64,000 bases of DNA from JAFDVL01 sp031409955 (GCA_031409955.1 JANNYF010000112.1:1-64000), one strand, 5' to 3'. Positions 35,273 to 43,823 are shown, counted from the first letter of the stretch. Made by a program: numbers and translations. The notes: a model not told the origin generated them from the sequence alone.

Positions 35273-36355
35273 TTAACTCATCACCGTTGCTGGGGCATCA
35301 TTCAGCACACGCTCTAGCATACACGCGACGTAGCTTACCACATTTATAGTTCGTGCATACTCCATTCTTAACGGGCCAACGACACCTAGGTTTCCGGTCA
35401 TCTGGTTGCCGTAGCGATACGAGGCCGTGACGACAGCACAGCGCTGCAAACCGGGCAAGGAATTTTCCGAGCCGAGCCGCACCGTAACTGATGACAGTCG
35501 CTCATCTATCGTCACGCATTCGCTGAGTAAGCCAATCAAGCGGCGCTTTTCCTCAAAGATTTGGAGTAATTCGCGCAGGCGTTCCAAATCGGTAAAATCG
35601 TTGCGCGACAGAATATTCGAGGCCCCATCCACAAACACTTCTGGCTCCGAGTCATCATCCCGGCTCAACCCGCGATGGCACAACAAAATGGCGTTTTGCA
35701 GAAGGCGATCATAGAGCGCCTTTTCTTCCGTCATCCGTTGGACGAGGCGAGTATGAATCGCGCTCAAGGTCATCCCGGAAAAGTTGGCATTCAGGTACCG
35801 TGCGGTTTTGTCCAAGTCGTCCTGGCTGAAATCTTCCGCCACACGCACCAACCGATCTTGCACCAAGCCGGCGCGCGAGACGGTGATGACCAGAATGCGT
35901 CCGTCGTTGATGCGCACAAATTCGATGTGGCGGATGACATCACGGCTGATGTTGGGTGAAATCACGATCCCGACACTTTGCGAAAGATGCGATAACAGAT
36001 GCGAAGCGCGCGACATAATTTGATCCGCACTGGGCAAATTATCGCTCAACATTTGCCGTTGAATGGTGTCTTCGTCGTCCGGTGAAATGCGTGTTTGTTC
36101 GAGAATATGATCAAGGTAAAACCGATAGCCCTGATCGGTCGGAATGCGTCCGGCGGACGTGTGCGGTTGTTCCAAATACCCGGCCTCTTCCAAATCAGAC
36201 ATCACATTGCGGATCGTGGCGGACGATAATCCTTCGCTCGAAATTTTGGAAATCGTCCGGGAACCAACTGGTTCCCCGGAAGACAGATGAGCCTTGATGA
36301 TGAGCGTCAATAGCTCACGGCCTCGTCTATCTGTAATTTCCAAATTTACTCTCAT
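35273..36355 (-). CDS. hrcA: Heat-inducible transcription repressor HrcA
   Basis: A 360-residue repressor. N-terminal winged helix (RELLTLIIKAHLSSGEPVGSRTIS, then SSATIRNVMSDLEEAGYLEQPHTSAGRIPTDQGYRFYLD) is the HrcA signature. Central GAF-like domain and C-terminal dimer region (NLGVVGPLRMEYARTINVVSYVACMLE) are complete. HrcA represses class I heat-shock operons through CIRCE inverted repeats. No convincing CIRCE (TTAGCACTC-N9-GAGTGCTAA) is seen before hrcA or dnaK. hrcA precedes dnaK directly, with grpE absent from the gap. Confidence 0.93.
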   Translation of the reverse strand: MRVNLEITDRRGRELLTLIIKAHLSSGEPVGSRTISKISSEGLSSATIRNVMSDLEEAGYLEQPHTSAGRIPTDQGYRFYLDHILEQTRISPDDEDTIQRQMLSDNLPSADQIMSRASHLLSHLSQSVGIVISPNISRDVIRHIEFVRINDGRILVITVSRAGLVQDRLVRVAEDFSQDDLDKTARYLNANFSGMTLSAIHTRLVQRMTEEKALYDRLLQNAILLCHRGLSRDDDSEPEVFVDGASNILSRNDFTDLERLRELLQIFEEKRRLIGLLSECVTIDERLSSVTVRLGSENSLPGLQRCAVVTASYRYGNQMTGNLGVVGPLRMEYARTINVVSYVACMLERVLNDAPATVMS

Positions 36356-36448
36356 GGTTAATGGCTCAATTCAGGGTCCGAAAGGTCATCAAAAGAAGTC
36401 ATGCTTGTCTTTGCCTAACACTAGCAACCACAAACACTTCAGCGGAAA

Positions 36449-36476
36449 ATTACCATTCCGAGCTTTGGGCTGTCAA
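36449..36476 (-). promoter_or_regulatory. Putative hrcA promoter
   Basis: On the minus strand TTGACA (36476-36471), 16 bp, GGTAAT (36454-36449). The -10 matches 4 of 6 bases. It lies about 94 bp before the hrcA ATG. Confidence 0.4.
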
Positions 36477-36497
36477 GTTTTTCTCTCAGTCACGAAA

Positions 36498-37334
36498 TCA
36501 GGACTCAACGGCTGCCCACATTCCCTCCACCGCTTCTTTGCATTGACGAATCGTTTCCACTTGCCCATCTATATGCGGTTCCAGCGAGATTGGCCCCGCA
36601 TAGCCAATCCGTTTCAGCGCCGCGAGATGCCCGCGCCAATCCAGCAGCCCGCAGCCCGGCACCACCCAGGTCGGCATTCCGCTCCCAACTGACGCATCCA
36701 GTTGGTCTTTGATGTGGACATTTGCAATGTACGGCGCGATCAGATCGAAATCGTCAAGCGGGTCGCGGCGCACCGTCCACGCATCGTTGCAGGGATCGTA
36801 GTTGATGCCGAGCGCGGGCGCATCCACCTGACGCAGCAGATTGACCGTCGCCGCTCCGGTGTCGGCCCAACAAACGGGTTCCGGTTCGATGAGCAGTCGC
36901 AGGTTTGCCGTCGTCGCTTGCGCGGCGGCAGCGGCAAGGGAATCAATCACCCAGGGCGGCGGGTTGCCGCGCGGCAAGGTGTCGGCAATTGCTTCCGTTG
37001 CGCCCGGCTTGCCAAAGCCAAACACAATCAAGGCCGCGAGCTTCCAACGCTGCGCCAATTCGACCGCACGCGGGAAGACTTCAGTCATTTCGTGTTGGAA
37101 TTTCTGCGGGCTGTCTGTCCATTTGAAAAGGCCGGGCGAAAGCGCGGTGATTTCCAAGCCTTCGCCATCACAAATCCGTTCGATTTCGCGCAACTCCGCA
37201 GGGTCGCACATCGGCGCGCGCCCCGATGGCAAGAAGCGAATTTCATAGCGCCGGATTCCGAGCGGCAACCCAAGGTTGACGGCCTCTCGAAAGTTACGGC
37301 TGATTTCGTCAGCCACGATTCCCAGTTGGAGCAT
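36498..37334 (-). CDS. Sugar phosphate isomerase/epimerase-like TIM-barrel protein
   Basis: A 278-residue AP-endonuclease-2-type TIM barrel. MLQLGIVADEISRNF is the usual first strand, then YEIRFLPSG, IVFGFGKPG, LLIEPEPVCWAD (metal-binding Glu), LGINYDPCNDAW (Asp), IANVHIKDQ (His) and ISLEPHIDG (Glu). The ordered E-D-H-E ligands match xylose-isomerase-like enzymes. Substrate unknown. ATG 37334 was chosen because the family starts at this strand; an open upstream extension to 37460 exists, and neither start has a clear RBS. It stands alone between hrcA and the divergent mla operon. Confidence 0.75.
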   Translation of the reverse strand: MLQLGIVADEISRNFREAVNLGLPLGIRRYEIRFLPSGRAPMCDPAELREIERICDGEGLEITALSPGLFKWTDSPQKFQHEMTEVFPRAVELAQRWKLAALIVFGFGKPGATEAIADTLPRGNPPPWVIDSLAAAAAQATTANLRLLIEPEPVCWADTGAATVNLLRQVDAPALGINYDPCNDAWTVRRDPLDDFDLIAPYIANVHIKDQLDASVGSGMPTWVVPGCGLLDWRGHLAALKRIGYAGPISLEPHIDGQVETIRQCKEAVEGMWAAVES

Positions 37335-37624
37335 GTACAAATAGTGGTTGCGGTCAATCCAGAGTTTGGTGAAATTTCCCTGCGCCACTAATACCACATT
37401 TTCACAACGCCGCAAAAGCGTGCGCGGCAACTTGATTTCAAAGCCTGTTATCCGCATCATACACGGGCGTCACGCGCAGATTGTTGTCAACCCAGAGGGA
37501 ATGCTAAAGGAATGAACGACAACGCGTTTCCAGTTCCTTTCACGCGTTCGATTTGCGAAAATCAGCGCAACTAAGCGAAAAGTGATACGTTCGGCTGACT
37601 GTCACCCAGCCTGCTTCGATCTGA

Positions 37625-38392
37625 ATGAATCCAATTTACAGCGCGATTTATCAACTCCAGGAAATCACCTTGCTGACGTGGCGAGCATTGCGCTCCCTCT
37701 TTCGCCCGCCCTTGTATTGGAGCGAGATTCTTCGGCAAATGGATGTGCTGGGGTTTGGCTCGCTGGCCATCATTTTATTAACCGGCACCTTTACCGGCGG
37801 CGTCCTGGCACTGAATTCAGCGAACACCTTGCAACGCTTCGGCTTCACGAACCAAACCGGTGAACTCGTTGCCACCAGCCTGATTCGAGAGTTGGGGCCA
37901 GTGCTGACCTGTTTGATGCTGGCCGGACGCGTCGGCTCCGGCATTGCCGCCGAACTTGGCTCCATGATTGTCAGCGAACAAATTGACGCGATGCGGGCGC
38001 TCGGCACTGATCCGATCAAGAAATTAGTCATTCCGCGCATCATCGCTTTGGTCATGATGGCTCCGGTGCTAACCGTGATTTGCGACCTGATGGGCATCCT
38101 GGGCGGGATGTTCGTCGCCATTTCTCAAATCCATCAATCGTCAGCCGTGTTTTTTGCCTCCGCGCAGAAAGCGATGTCCTTCGAGGAAATTTTTGGCGGC
38201 CTGATTAAACCGCTCGTGTTTGGGTTCGTCATCGCCATCGTTGGCTGTTATATGGGTTTGAGTACCAAAGGCGGCACGGTCGGCGTGGGTCGCGCCACGA
38301 CCCGCTCTGTCGTTGTGTCTTCGATCCTCGTAATTTTTGTAGACTTTCTGCTGACGAAACTCCTGATCGCCACGATACTCGGCTATGAATAG
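37625..38392 (+). CDS. mlaE: MlaE-type permease of a lipid ABC transporter
   Basis: A 255-residue inner-membrane permease of the MlaE/YrbE family. Five or so hydrophobic segments include FGSLAIILLTGTFTGGVLALNSANTL, the conserved ELGPVLTCLMLAGRVGSGIAAELGSM, SEQIDAMRALGTDP and the coupling region VIPRIIALVMMAPVLT. It works with an MlaF ATPase and an MCE-domain MlaD ring to move phospholipids between inner and outer membrane. The ATPase gene starts 5 bp after the stop. Its presence supports a diderm envelope. The RBS is weak. Confidence 0.92.
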   Translation: MNPIYSAIYQLQEITLLTWRALRSLFRPPLYWSEILRQMDVLGFGSLAIILLTGTFTGGVLALNSANTLQRFGFTNQTGELVATSLIRELGPVLTCLMLAGRVGSGIAAELGSMIVSEQIDAMRALGTDPIKKLVIPRIIALVMMAPVLTVICDLMGILGGMFVAISQIHQSSAVFFASAQKAMSFEEIFGGLIKPLVFGFVIAIVGCYMGLSTKGGTVGVGRATTRSVVVSSILVIFVDFLLTKLLIATILGYE

Positions 38393-38397
38393 AAGCT

Positions 38398-39222
38398 ATG
38401 AGTAGAATTTATTCGCCACAACCCGCGATTGTATTTCGAGACGTCACTTTAGCGTTTGGCGACCGCATCATCCTGGATAAAATCAGTTTCGAGGTCGGAC
38501 ACGGCGAAGCGAAAGTCGTGATGGGTGGTTCCGGCACAGGCAAATCCACGATCTTGCGGTTGGCGCTGGGCTTGCTCAAACCCGATGCCGGGCAGATTTT
38601 TATTGATGGCGAAGAGATCACCGATTACAACGAAGAGCAGTTGATGCGCGTGCGGCAGAAAATCGGCATGGTGTTTCAGGAAGGTGCGCTGTTCGATAGT
38701 TTGACGGTCTATGAAAACGTCGCCTATCGCCTGCGCGAACAAAAAATCCCGGCAGCCGAAGTCGAAGCCATCGTCACCCAGATGCTGCAATTCGTAGATT
38801 TAGAAAAAGCGATTCACCAAATGCCCAACGAATTATCCGGCGGCATGCGTCGTCGCGTGGGCATCGCGCGTGCCTTAGTCGGCAGCCCGAAAATTGTTCT
38901 TTTTGACGAACCAACCGCAGGGCTTGACCCGATCACCGCGCGCACGATTTGCGAGCTGGCGTTGAAGCTGCGCGATTTGGAAAATGTAGCGTCAATCTTC
39001 GTCACGCACCGCTTGCAGGACATCGAAGTGTTGTCGAGCGAATTTGCCGTCAAAGATGAAAGTGGCAACGTCGAAATCCGCAAAGAGAACGATGAAAGGT
39101 GCATCATCAACACGCGCTTTATTATGCTGAAAGACGGCAATATCATCTTTAGTGGCTCGGACGAGCAGATGAGTGAAACCACCGATCCGTACATCAAACG
39201 ATTTATGAATCGTCGTGGGTAA
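38398..39222 (+). CDS. mlaF: MlaF-type ATPase of a lipid ABC transporter
   Basis: A 274-residue ATPase. Walker A GGSGTGKST, Q-loop MVFQEGALFD (the MlaF-type signature after the Q-loop), LSGGMRRRVGIARALVGSPK, Walker B IVLFDEPTAGLDP, H-loop FVTHRL. A C-terminal extension of about 40 residues (VEIRKENDERCIINTRFIMLKDGNIIFSG) modifies the usual ending. It energises MlaE. It sits between mlaE and mlaD with a 5-bp gap before it and an 80-bp gap after it that carries a heptamer repeat. Confidence 0.92.
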   Translation: MSRIYSPQPAIVFRDVTLAFGDRIILDKISFEVGHGEAKVVMGGSGTGKSTILRLALGLLKPDAGQIFIDGEEITDYNEEQLMRVRQKIGMVFQEGALFDSLTVYENVAYRLREQKIPAAEVEAIVTQMLQFVDLEKAIHQMPNELSGGMRRRVGIARALVGSPKIVLFDEPTAGLDPITARTICELALKLRDLENVASIFVTHRLQDIEVLSSEFAVKDESGNVEIRKENDERCIINTRFIMLKDGNIIFSGSDEQMSETTDPYIKRFMNRRG

Positions 39223-39262
39223 CGAAGCCAGAAACAATGAAAAGGCGCGGCACGCACGTCAG

Positions 39263-39285
39263 CCGACTACCGACTGCCGACTACC
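39263..39285. repeat. Heptamer tandem, single arm (CCGACTA units)
   Basis: Three CCGACTA/CCGACTG 7-mers in tandem in the mlaF-mlaD gap, 18 bp before the mlaD ATG. It has no partner arm. A T-run and TGAGGAA follow, so the downstream edge sits beside the mlaD RBS. Confidence 0.6.
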
Positions 39286-39302
39286 TTTTCTGAGGAACAT
39301 TT

Positions 39303-40448
39303 ATGCCGCAACCACAAAAGTCAGCTTTGGCCGGGATTCGGGTGGGGTTATTAGTCCTGGCCGCCATCGCAATCTTGATCCTGACCATCTTCGCCGTCAG
39401 CGGTGACATCACGTTGTTTCGCAAAAAAACCATCGTGCGAACCTTTATGTCGAACGTGGATGGCTTGCACAAAGGGGCCGAAGTGCGCCTCTCCGGCGTC
39501 AAAATCGGCAGCGTCACACAGATCAATTTCAATCCGCAGATTCCCGCCGATGACAAAGCCGCTGACCTCATCGAAATCGTGATGGAGATCAACGGCAAGA
39601 TCAACGAGATTGACGCCATTCAACGCATTCGCACCGACTCCATCGCCGTGCTGAAAGGCGCAGGCGTGCTGGGCGACAACATCATTGACATCTCGCCCGG
39701 CACAACCAAAGGCCAGGCCATTCAAAACAACGCGTTGGTCAAAAGCTACGCCAACAAAAGCGTCGGCGACATCATCAACGCGTCCAAAACCGCGATGGAC
39801 AATTTGAACGTCATCACCGACAACATCAAAGACGTGACCGCCAACATCAAACAAGGCGAAGGCAGCATCGGGCGCTTTTTGAAAGACGACACGATTTATA
39901 CCAACCTCAACAAAACCGTCCTGCAAGGCCAGGCGTTGATGGAATCCATTCGCAAAGGCGAAGGCACGGCAGGCAAAATCATCAGCGACCCTACGCTCTA
40001 CAACAAAGCCAACGAACTCGTCATCAGCTTCAAAGCAACCTCCGAACAAGTCCAAGCCGCCTTAGCCGAAGTCCGCGCAGGCAAAGGCACCGTCGGCAAA
40101 TTGCTCAAAGACGAAGAACTGTACAATCGCGCCCAAAGCCTGATCACCAAATTTGAGGCGACCGCCGACAAGCTCGACGCCACCATCGCCAAAGTCAATC
40201 GCGGCGAAGGCACCGTCGGCAAGCTGCTGCACGAAGACAAATTGTATGAAGAGTTCCGCGAATCCCTAGCCAAAATTCGCACCTTGACCAATGGCTTGGA
40301 GAAAGGCGAAGGCACGGCAGGCAAGCTGCTGAAAGACGAAACACTCTATCGCAACCTGAATGAAACGACGACGGAGATGACGAAACTGTTGTACGATCTG
40401 CGCCAGAATCCGAAGAAGTATTTGGATATTAAAGTGCGGGTGTTTTAG
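39303..40448 (+). CDS. mlaD: MlaD-type MCE-domain protein with repeat tail
   Basis: A 381-residue periplasmic protein anchored by one N-terminal helix (IRVGLLVLAAIAILILTIFAV). An MCE domain follows (TFMSNVDGLHKGAEVRLSGVKIGSV... VLGDNIIDISPG). The C-terminal half is a helical tract with about five repeats containing GEGTxGKLLxDxxLY, period near 40 residues, ending KKYLDIKVRVF. MCE rings bind lipid and the tail may form part of a conduit; repeat tails are frequent in long MCE proteins. It is the last gene of mlaEFD. The final 103 nt occur again at 41148-41250 with six changes, all synonymous. Confidence 0.9.
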   Translation: MPQPQKSALAGIRVGLLVLAAIAILILTIFAVSGDITLFRKKTIVRTFMSNVDGLHKGAEVRLSGVKIGSVTQINFNPQIPADDKAADLIEIVMEINGKINEIDAIQRIRTDSIAVLKGAGVLGDNIIDISPGTTKGQAIQNNALVKSYANKSVGDIINASKTAMDNLNVITDNIKDVTANIKQGEGSIGRFLKDDTIYTNLNKTVLQGQALMESIRKGEGTAGKIISDPTLYNKANELVISFKATSEQVQAALAEVRAGKGTVGKLLKDEELYNRAQSLITKFEATADKLDATIAKVNRGEGTVGKLLHEDKLYEEFRESLAKIRTLTNGLEKGEGTAGKLLKDETLYRNLNETTTEMTKLLYDLRQNPKKYLDIKVRVF

Positions 40449-40479
40449 TCGGACAACGCATTAGTTAGGATCAGAAATT

Positions 40480-40701
40480 ATGAGTGTAGTTGAAATCATT
40501 CAGCAAAAGGTTTTCCAGTTGCCGCCGCAAGCACAAGCGCAAGTGTTGGCGCTGATTGAGCAATTTGAAGCAAGCTACCAAGCCAAAGAGAACCCAGCGA
40601 TGGATTATCCGTTGGATTTATTGGCGGAAATTGCAATTGATGGCCCGGCTGATCTTGCCGCACGGCACGATTTTTACGCGCACAGCAAAGCAGAGGAATA
40701 A
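40480..40701 (+). CDS. Small antitoxin-like protein partnering a PIN toxin
   Basis: A 73-residue protein. The first half is helical (VVEIIQQKVFQLPPQAQAQVLALIEQFE), typical of DUF2281-like or coiled antitoxins; the tail is acidic and probably disordered (YPLDLLAEIAIDGPADLAARHDFYAH). No DNA-binding fold is evident. Its gene ends 6 bp before the PIN-domain toxin gene, which is the main reason for calling it an antitoxin. RBS TTAGGA at about 10 nt is modest. It starts 31 bp after the mlaD stop, inside the segment bracketed by the two mlaD 3' ends. Confidence 0.75.
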   Translation: MSVVEIIQQKVFQLPPQAQAQVLALIEQFEASYQAKENPAMDYPLDLLAEIAIDGPADLAARHDFYAHSKAEE

Positions 40702-40707
40702 ACCAGC

Positions 40708-41130
40708 GTGCTTACCGCCCCGATTTTTATTGATACCGGATATGTCTATGCGTTGATAAATTCGCGCGATCAATGGCACGAAAAAGCGATGGAATGGCGG
40801 CGCAACATCAGCGCGGAAAAAAGTGTTTTATTGACGACTGAATTTATTCTGGCTGAAATTGCCGATGGCCTCGCTGCCGTGAGTTTTCGCCAAGCCGCCG
40901 TACAAACGATTCGTGTTTTAGCCACCAGTCCCTTTGTCCAAATCATTCCCGCTACATCTGAACTTTTTCAGGCAGGATTGGCTCTTTATGAAAGCCGTTC
41001 GGACAAAGATTGGGGACTAACGGATTGCATCTCTTTTGTGGTTATGACCGAACACAACTTGACGGAAGCTTTGACGACCGATGACCACTTTCGCCAAGCT
41101 GGATTTCGCCCGTTATTACTGGAGCTTTAG
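40708..41130 (+). CDS. PIN-domain RNase toxin (VapC-like)
   Basis: A 140-residue PIN nuclease. Acidic residues are in place: D9 (FIDTGYVYAL), E50 (TTEFILAEIAD), D101/D106 (DKDWGLTDCISF) and D125/D126 (TTDDHF). These bind Mg for RNA cleavage. DKDWGLTDC is the form common in cyanobacterial and acidobacterial VapC-like toxins. It starts with GTG, with AGAGGA about 10 nt upstream. The pair, flanked by duplicated mlaD ends, looks like a compact mobile cassette without its own recombinase. Confidence 0.88.
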   Translation: MLTAPIFIDTGYVYALINSRDQWHEKAMEWRRNISAEKSVLLTTEFILAEIADGLAAVSFRQAAVQTIRVLATSPFVQIIPATSELFQAGLALYESRSDKDWGLTDCISFVVMTEHNLTEALTTDDHFRQAGFRPLLLEL

Positions 41131-41147
41131 CCTTCCCAACGAACGAC

Positions 41148-41250
41148 CTATCGCAACCTAAATGAAACGACGACGGAGATGACGAAGCTGCTGTATGATC
41201 TGCGCCAGAATCCGAAGAAATATTTGGATATTAAAGTGCGCGTGTTTTAG
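41148..41250 (+). pseudogene. Second copy of the mlaD 3' end (displaced gene terminus)
   Basis: It aligns without gaps to 40346-40448. Six differences occur in 103 nt: CTG/CTA, AAA/AAG, TTG/CTG, TAC/TAT, AAG/AAA, CGG/CGC, all synonymous in the mlaD frame, and both copies end in the same TAG. Similarity extends some bases past the stop (TCGGACAACGC versus CCGAACAACAC). Constraint on the protein sequence shows that each copy served as a real gene end. I infer that the toxin cassette arrived with its own mlaD terminus and displaced the original. Confidence 0.85.
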
Positions 41251-41362
41251 CCGAACAACACGTTCACCGTGCCGCGTTGTAGTATTGAAAGAAATCTGCC
41301 GCACCGACTACGCGGCTATGGTGGAACAGATGTTCGACGTAACGATTACAGTTCACCACGCA

Positions 41363-41866
41363 TTATTTTCTACCCTCTTCCATGATGGAAATGGTTTTCT
41401 GCTGTCTGCTGAGAGGATCAATAGTGAAGCGAATTTTCGCCTCTTGATTATCCCGCCTAACAAATGAAGCAGAATGATGTTTGTAATATTCTGGATCGTC
41501 AGGCCCATCAGAAACCTGTGCCATATCAGGAGGAGGAATTTGATCAAAACTGGTTTTTATCGAAACAAACAAGTTAATTGGTAATGGATATTTTGTCGCT
41601 AATTTACGCGAGAGTCGAACCAAATTTTCCTCATTAAAGCAACGTTCGTCCATCAGGATGTCAATTTCGCGCCGAGATAATTTAGGATCATTTTCATCGC
41701 CGTGCGTTTCATTATGGTAAATGACGTAGTTTAGCGGTTTCGCAGGCCTGGAGGATTGTTGTAGTGCGTAAGAGTTTGTTTCAGAGTGACCTCTTTTCGT
41801 GTGATCTGGCTTAACAACAGCGACAACAGCCAGCATACTAACCAAGCAGATTAAGAGTCTTGCCAT
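41363..41866 (-). CDS. Small secreted protein of unknown function (paralogue of 48327 gene)
   Basis: A 167-residue exported protein not recognised. Signal peptide MARLLICLVSMLAVVAVV. The mature part holds RREIDILMDERCFNEENLVRLSRKLATKYPLP and a later strand with charged tail (KIRFTIDPL). The segment ENLVRLSRKLATKYP aligns with ENLIRLWRYYCEKYP in the gene at 48327, and the surrounding strand order is alike, so the two form a small paralogous family. ATG 41866 was chosen because AAGGGAAAG precedes it. AT-rich compared with neighbours. Between it and the displaced mlaD end (41251-41362) nothing is seen. Confidence 0.65.
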   Translation of the reverse strand: MARLLICLVSMLAVVAVVKPDHTKRGHSETNSYALQQSSRPAKPLNYVIYHNETHGDENDPKLSRREIDILMDERCFNEENLVRLSRKLATKYPLPINLFVSIKTSFDQIPPPDMAQVSDGPDDPEYYKHHSASFVRRDNQEAKIRFTIDPLSRQQKTISIMEEGRK

Positions 41867-42250
41867 ATTCTTTCCCTTATCAGTCGAACGATGAGTTTTG
41901 CGGGGCGCGCCTGTCACCTTGGCATTTATCACAACCCTCCTTGGCGCGACTCCGCAACAATGGATGTTATGTTTCGTTGGCTTGCCACTGCAACCTTTGG
42001 TTAGGCGAAGCTGTCTGATTTCTGAATGCGCCTTCCGCCACGAACCGCGTCCCGCCTGTAGTTTTGACTAGCAGATACTTTCGGCGGCGGGCAAGGTGAG
42101 TTCCTAACGACGTGGCGCGTGCCGACAGTTATACTTTGTAAAGATCAAGTCTAAGTCTTTCTGTTTACTTGCGGAGACATAATGGTGGAGTTGAGCCGCA
42201 CGCTTTACAGCGACGGCTAACCGAACGCTTTAAGCGCGTCGGCTCCAACG

Positions 42251-42321
42251 ACATGTTGGTGTTTTTGCGGAGACTACGAATTTTGCAACTGAAAAGTTCT
42301 CTCCGCAAAACACCAACATGT
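42251..42321. repeat. Inverted repeat, 22/23-bp arms
   Basis: 42251-42273 and 42300-42321 pair exactly except for one extra T in the left arm (TGGTGTTTTTGCGG against TGGTGTTTTGCGG). The centre is 26 nt. Confidence 0.8.
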
Positions 42322-42338
42322 AATTAGACTGCAACCCA

Positions 42339-42400
42339 AGATTTCTACTATAAGAAACAAGTTTCTCATACCAGAAACTTGTTTCTTATAGTAGAAATCT
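42339..42400. repeat. Perfect 28-bp inverted repeat with 6-nt loop
   Basis: 42339-42366 and 42373-42400 are exact reverse complements around CATACC. Arms contain TTTCTACTATAAGAAAC. It would form a very stable hairpin. There is no T-run right after it, so a simple terminator is not obvious. It stands 14 bp before another palindrome of similar sequence (42415-42430). Confidence 0.85.
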
Positions 42401-42792
42401 GGAAGTTTCTATTACAAGAAATATTTCTTGCCTAGTTTTTATCGTATCCTCAATAACTGATTGGCTTGGCTGAAAAAAGATAGTCAAACCCAATAATGTA
42501 CTTTCTCTGGCTGTTTATAAGTTACTTCTTTCGCACTTAACATCCGTTTTCGGTGAAGCGAACCGGAGGACTTGATTACTACGGCTTTTACAGTGAAACG
42601 GGGCGGACTATAGCATCGCGGGCAAACGCCGCGCAATCCTTTTTTCGCGGTGTGTGACAGGGTTGTCGTGGTGATCGCGGCAGCGTTTGAGTGAGCGAAA
42701 GGATTGGAAGGACAAAAGCGCGGACGCACTGGAACTATCGGAACGCATGATCAACGCGATTGGATTTTTGCTGGATGGGCGATGGAGAGCAG

Positions 42793-43713
42793 TCAATTCA
42801 ACACTCGCGCCAACCACGCCTCCAAATCGTCTATCACTTCCTGCCGATTGATTTCGTTGAGCAGTTCGTGGCGGCCCTCGGCATAAAGTTTGGACGTCAC
42901 ATTCGTTAAGCCCGCTGCTTTGTATTCCTGTGCCAAACGCTCAGCGCCTTTTCCCTGCGCACAGACGGGGTCCAGACTGCCGGCCAAAATGTAAAGCGGG
43001 AAGGTTTGCCGAATCAGCCGCTTGTGCGCAGGCGTGGCCAATTGACTGATGCCATCCAGAAAATCTACCCACAATTGCGTCGTACTAAGGAAGCCACAAC
43101 GCGCGTCGTTGAAATACAATTTGACTTCCGCAGCATCGCGGCTGAGCCAATCAAACGGCGTTTCGGCGGGCGCGAAGGCTTCATTGAATTTGCCAAAGGT
43201 CAGCGAGTTGATAAATTGACTGCGGCCCCGTTTGCCAAGCCGCAAGCGTTCCGCCCGGGCAATCGCACGCCCAACCTGCGCCAACCTACTTGGCTTGCCG
43301 TTGGGCGCGGATAGAATCGCGGCAGTCAGCAATTTTGGATGTTCATAAATGAGTTGCTGCGTGAGGTACGAACCCAGGCTGTGCCCCAATAAAATCAGGG
43401 GAACCCCGCGATGCTCTTGCGCTTCGACGGCCAGCATTTCGGCGACATCCAACACGACGCGATTCCATCCATTCTGTTCCGCAAAAAACCCTAACTCATC
43501 TTGCGACCTGGCGGTTTGTCCGTGTCCGCGCATATCGTTGGCATAGACCGCATAGCCGTACGAGTTCAGCGCTTTCGCAGTGCGGCCATAGCGTCCGGCG
43601 TGTTCAGCTAAGCCGTGCGCGATGTGAATGACGGCGCGCGGCGGCGAAACGGGTTCCCATTTGTAAGCGGCAAGGGCTGTACCGTCTGAAGCGGTGAAGG
43701 TGAAGGCAGTCAT
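42793..43713 (-). CDS. Alpha/beta-hydrolase, monoacylglycerol-lipase/lysophospholipase type
   Basis: A 306-residue cytosolic serine hydrolase. IAHGLAEHAGRYGRTAKALNSYGYAVYANDMRGHGQT is the family's Hydrolase_4 hallmark. The nucleophile elbow is GHSLGS, the acid lies in YILAGSLDPVC, and the His in EGRHELLNE. The triad is complete. Members release fatty acids from monoglycerides or lysophospholipids. It has a weak RBS and no co-directional neighbour, being downstream of and separate from the permease gene at 43824. Confidence 0.88.
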   Translation of the reverse strand: MTAFTFTASDGTALAAYKWEPVSPPRAVIHIAHGLAEHAGRYGRTAKALNSYGYAVYANDMRGHGQTARSQDELGFFAEQNGWNRVVLDVAEMLAVEAQEHRGVPLILLGHSLGSYLTQQLIYEHPKLLTAAILSAPNGKPSRLAQVGRAIARAERLRLGKRGRSQFINSLTFGKFNEAFAPAETPFDWLSRDAAEVKLYFNDARCGFLSTTQLWVDFLDGISQLATPAHKRLIRQTFPLYILAGSLDPVCAQGKGAERLAQEYKAAGLTNVTSKLYAEGRHELLNEINRQEVIDDLEAWLARVLN

Positions 43714-43823
43714 AATTCAGTTAGCGCTGCACGTAGTAGCAAATTTATTGGCTCCGCCAAAAAGCGAATGAATTCGCTACTACGTGTTTGCGCATCTCCA
43801 TTGCGTTACCGCTCGCTGTACCG

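Larger units (their letters stand above)
41933..42792. other. Long ORF-free accessory gap, rich in hairpins
   Basis: No convincing gene is found in these 860 bp. AGCCGCACGCT/AGCGACGGCT and CGCTTTAAGCG make small palindromes near 42196-42245. Two large inverted repeats are listed separately. CAAGAAATATTTCTTG is a further palindrome at 42415-42430. The last 180 bp (42610-42790) have open frames on both strands but none with a family match. Confidence 0.6.

Noticed and set aside
35106..36497. CIRCE element for HrcA
   Set aside because: Only loose half-matches (such as TAGTGTTAG) are present before hrcA, and no spaced inverted pair is found before hrcA or dnaK.
40449..42020. Integron-type attC sites (GTTAGGC, GCCTAAC, CAACAAC words after gene stops)
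   Set aside because: Core words occur singly and are not paired at attC-like distances; no integrase is seen. The toxin pair is better explained by the mlaD-end duplication.
42484..42729. 81-codon minus-strand frame in the hairpin-rich gap
   Set aside because: No RBS, no family match and low-complexity composition; the opposite strand is open as well.
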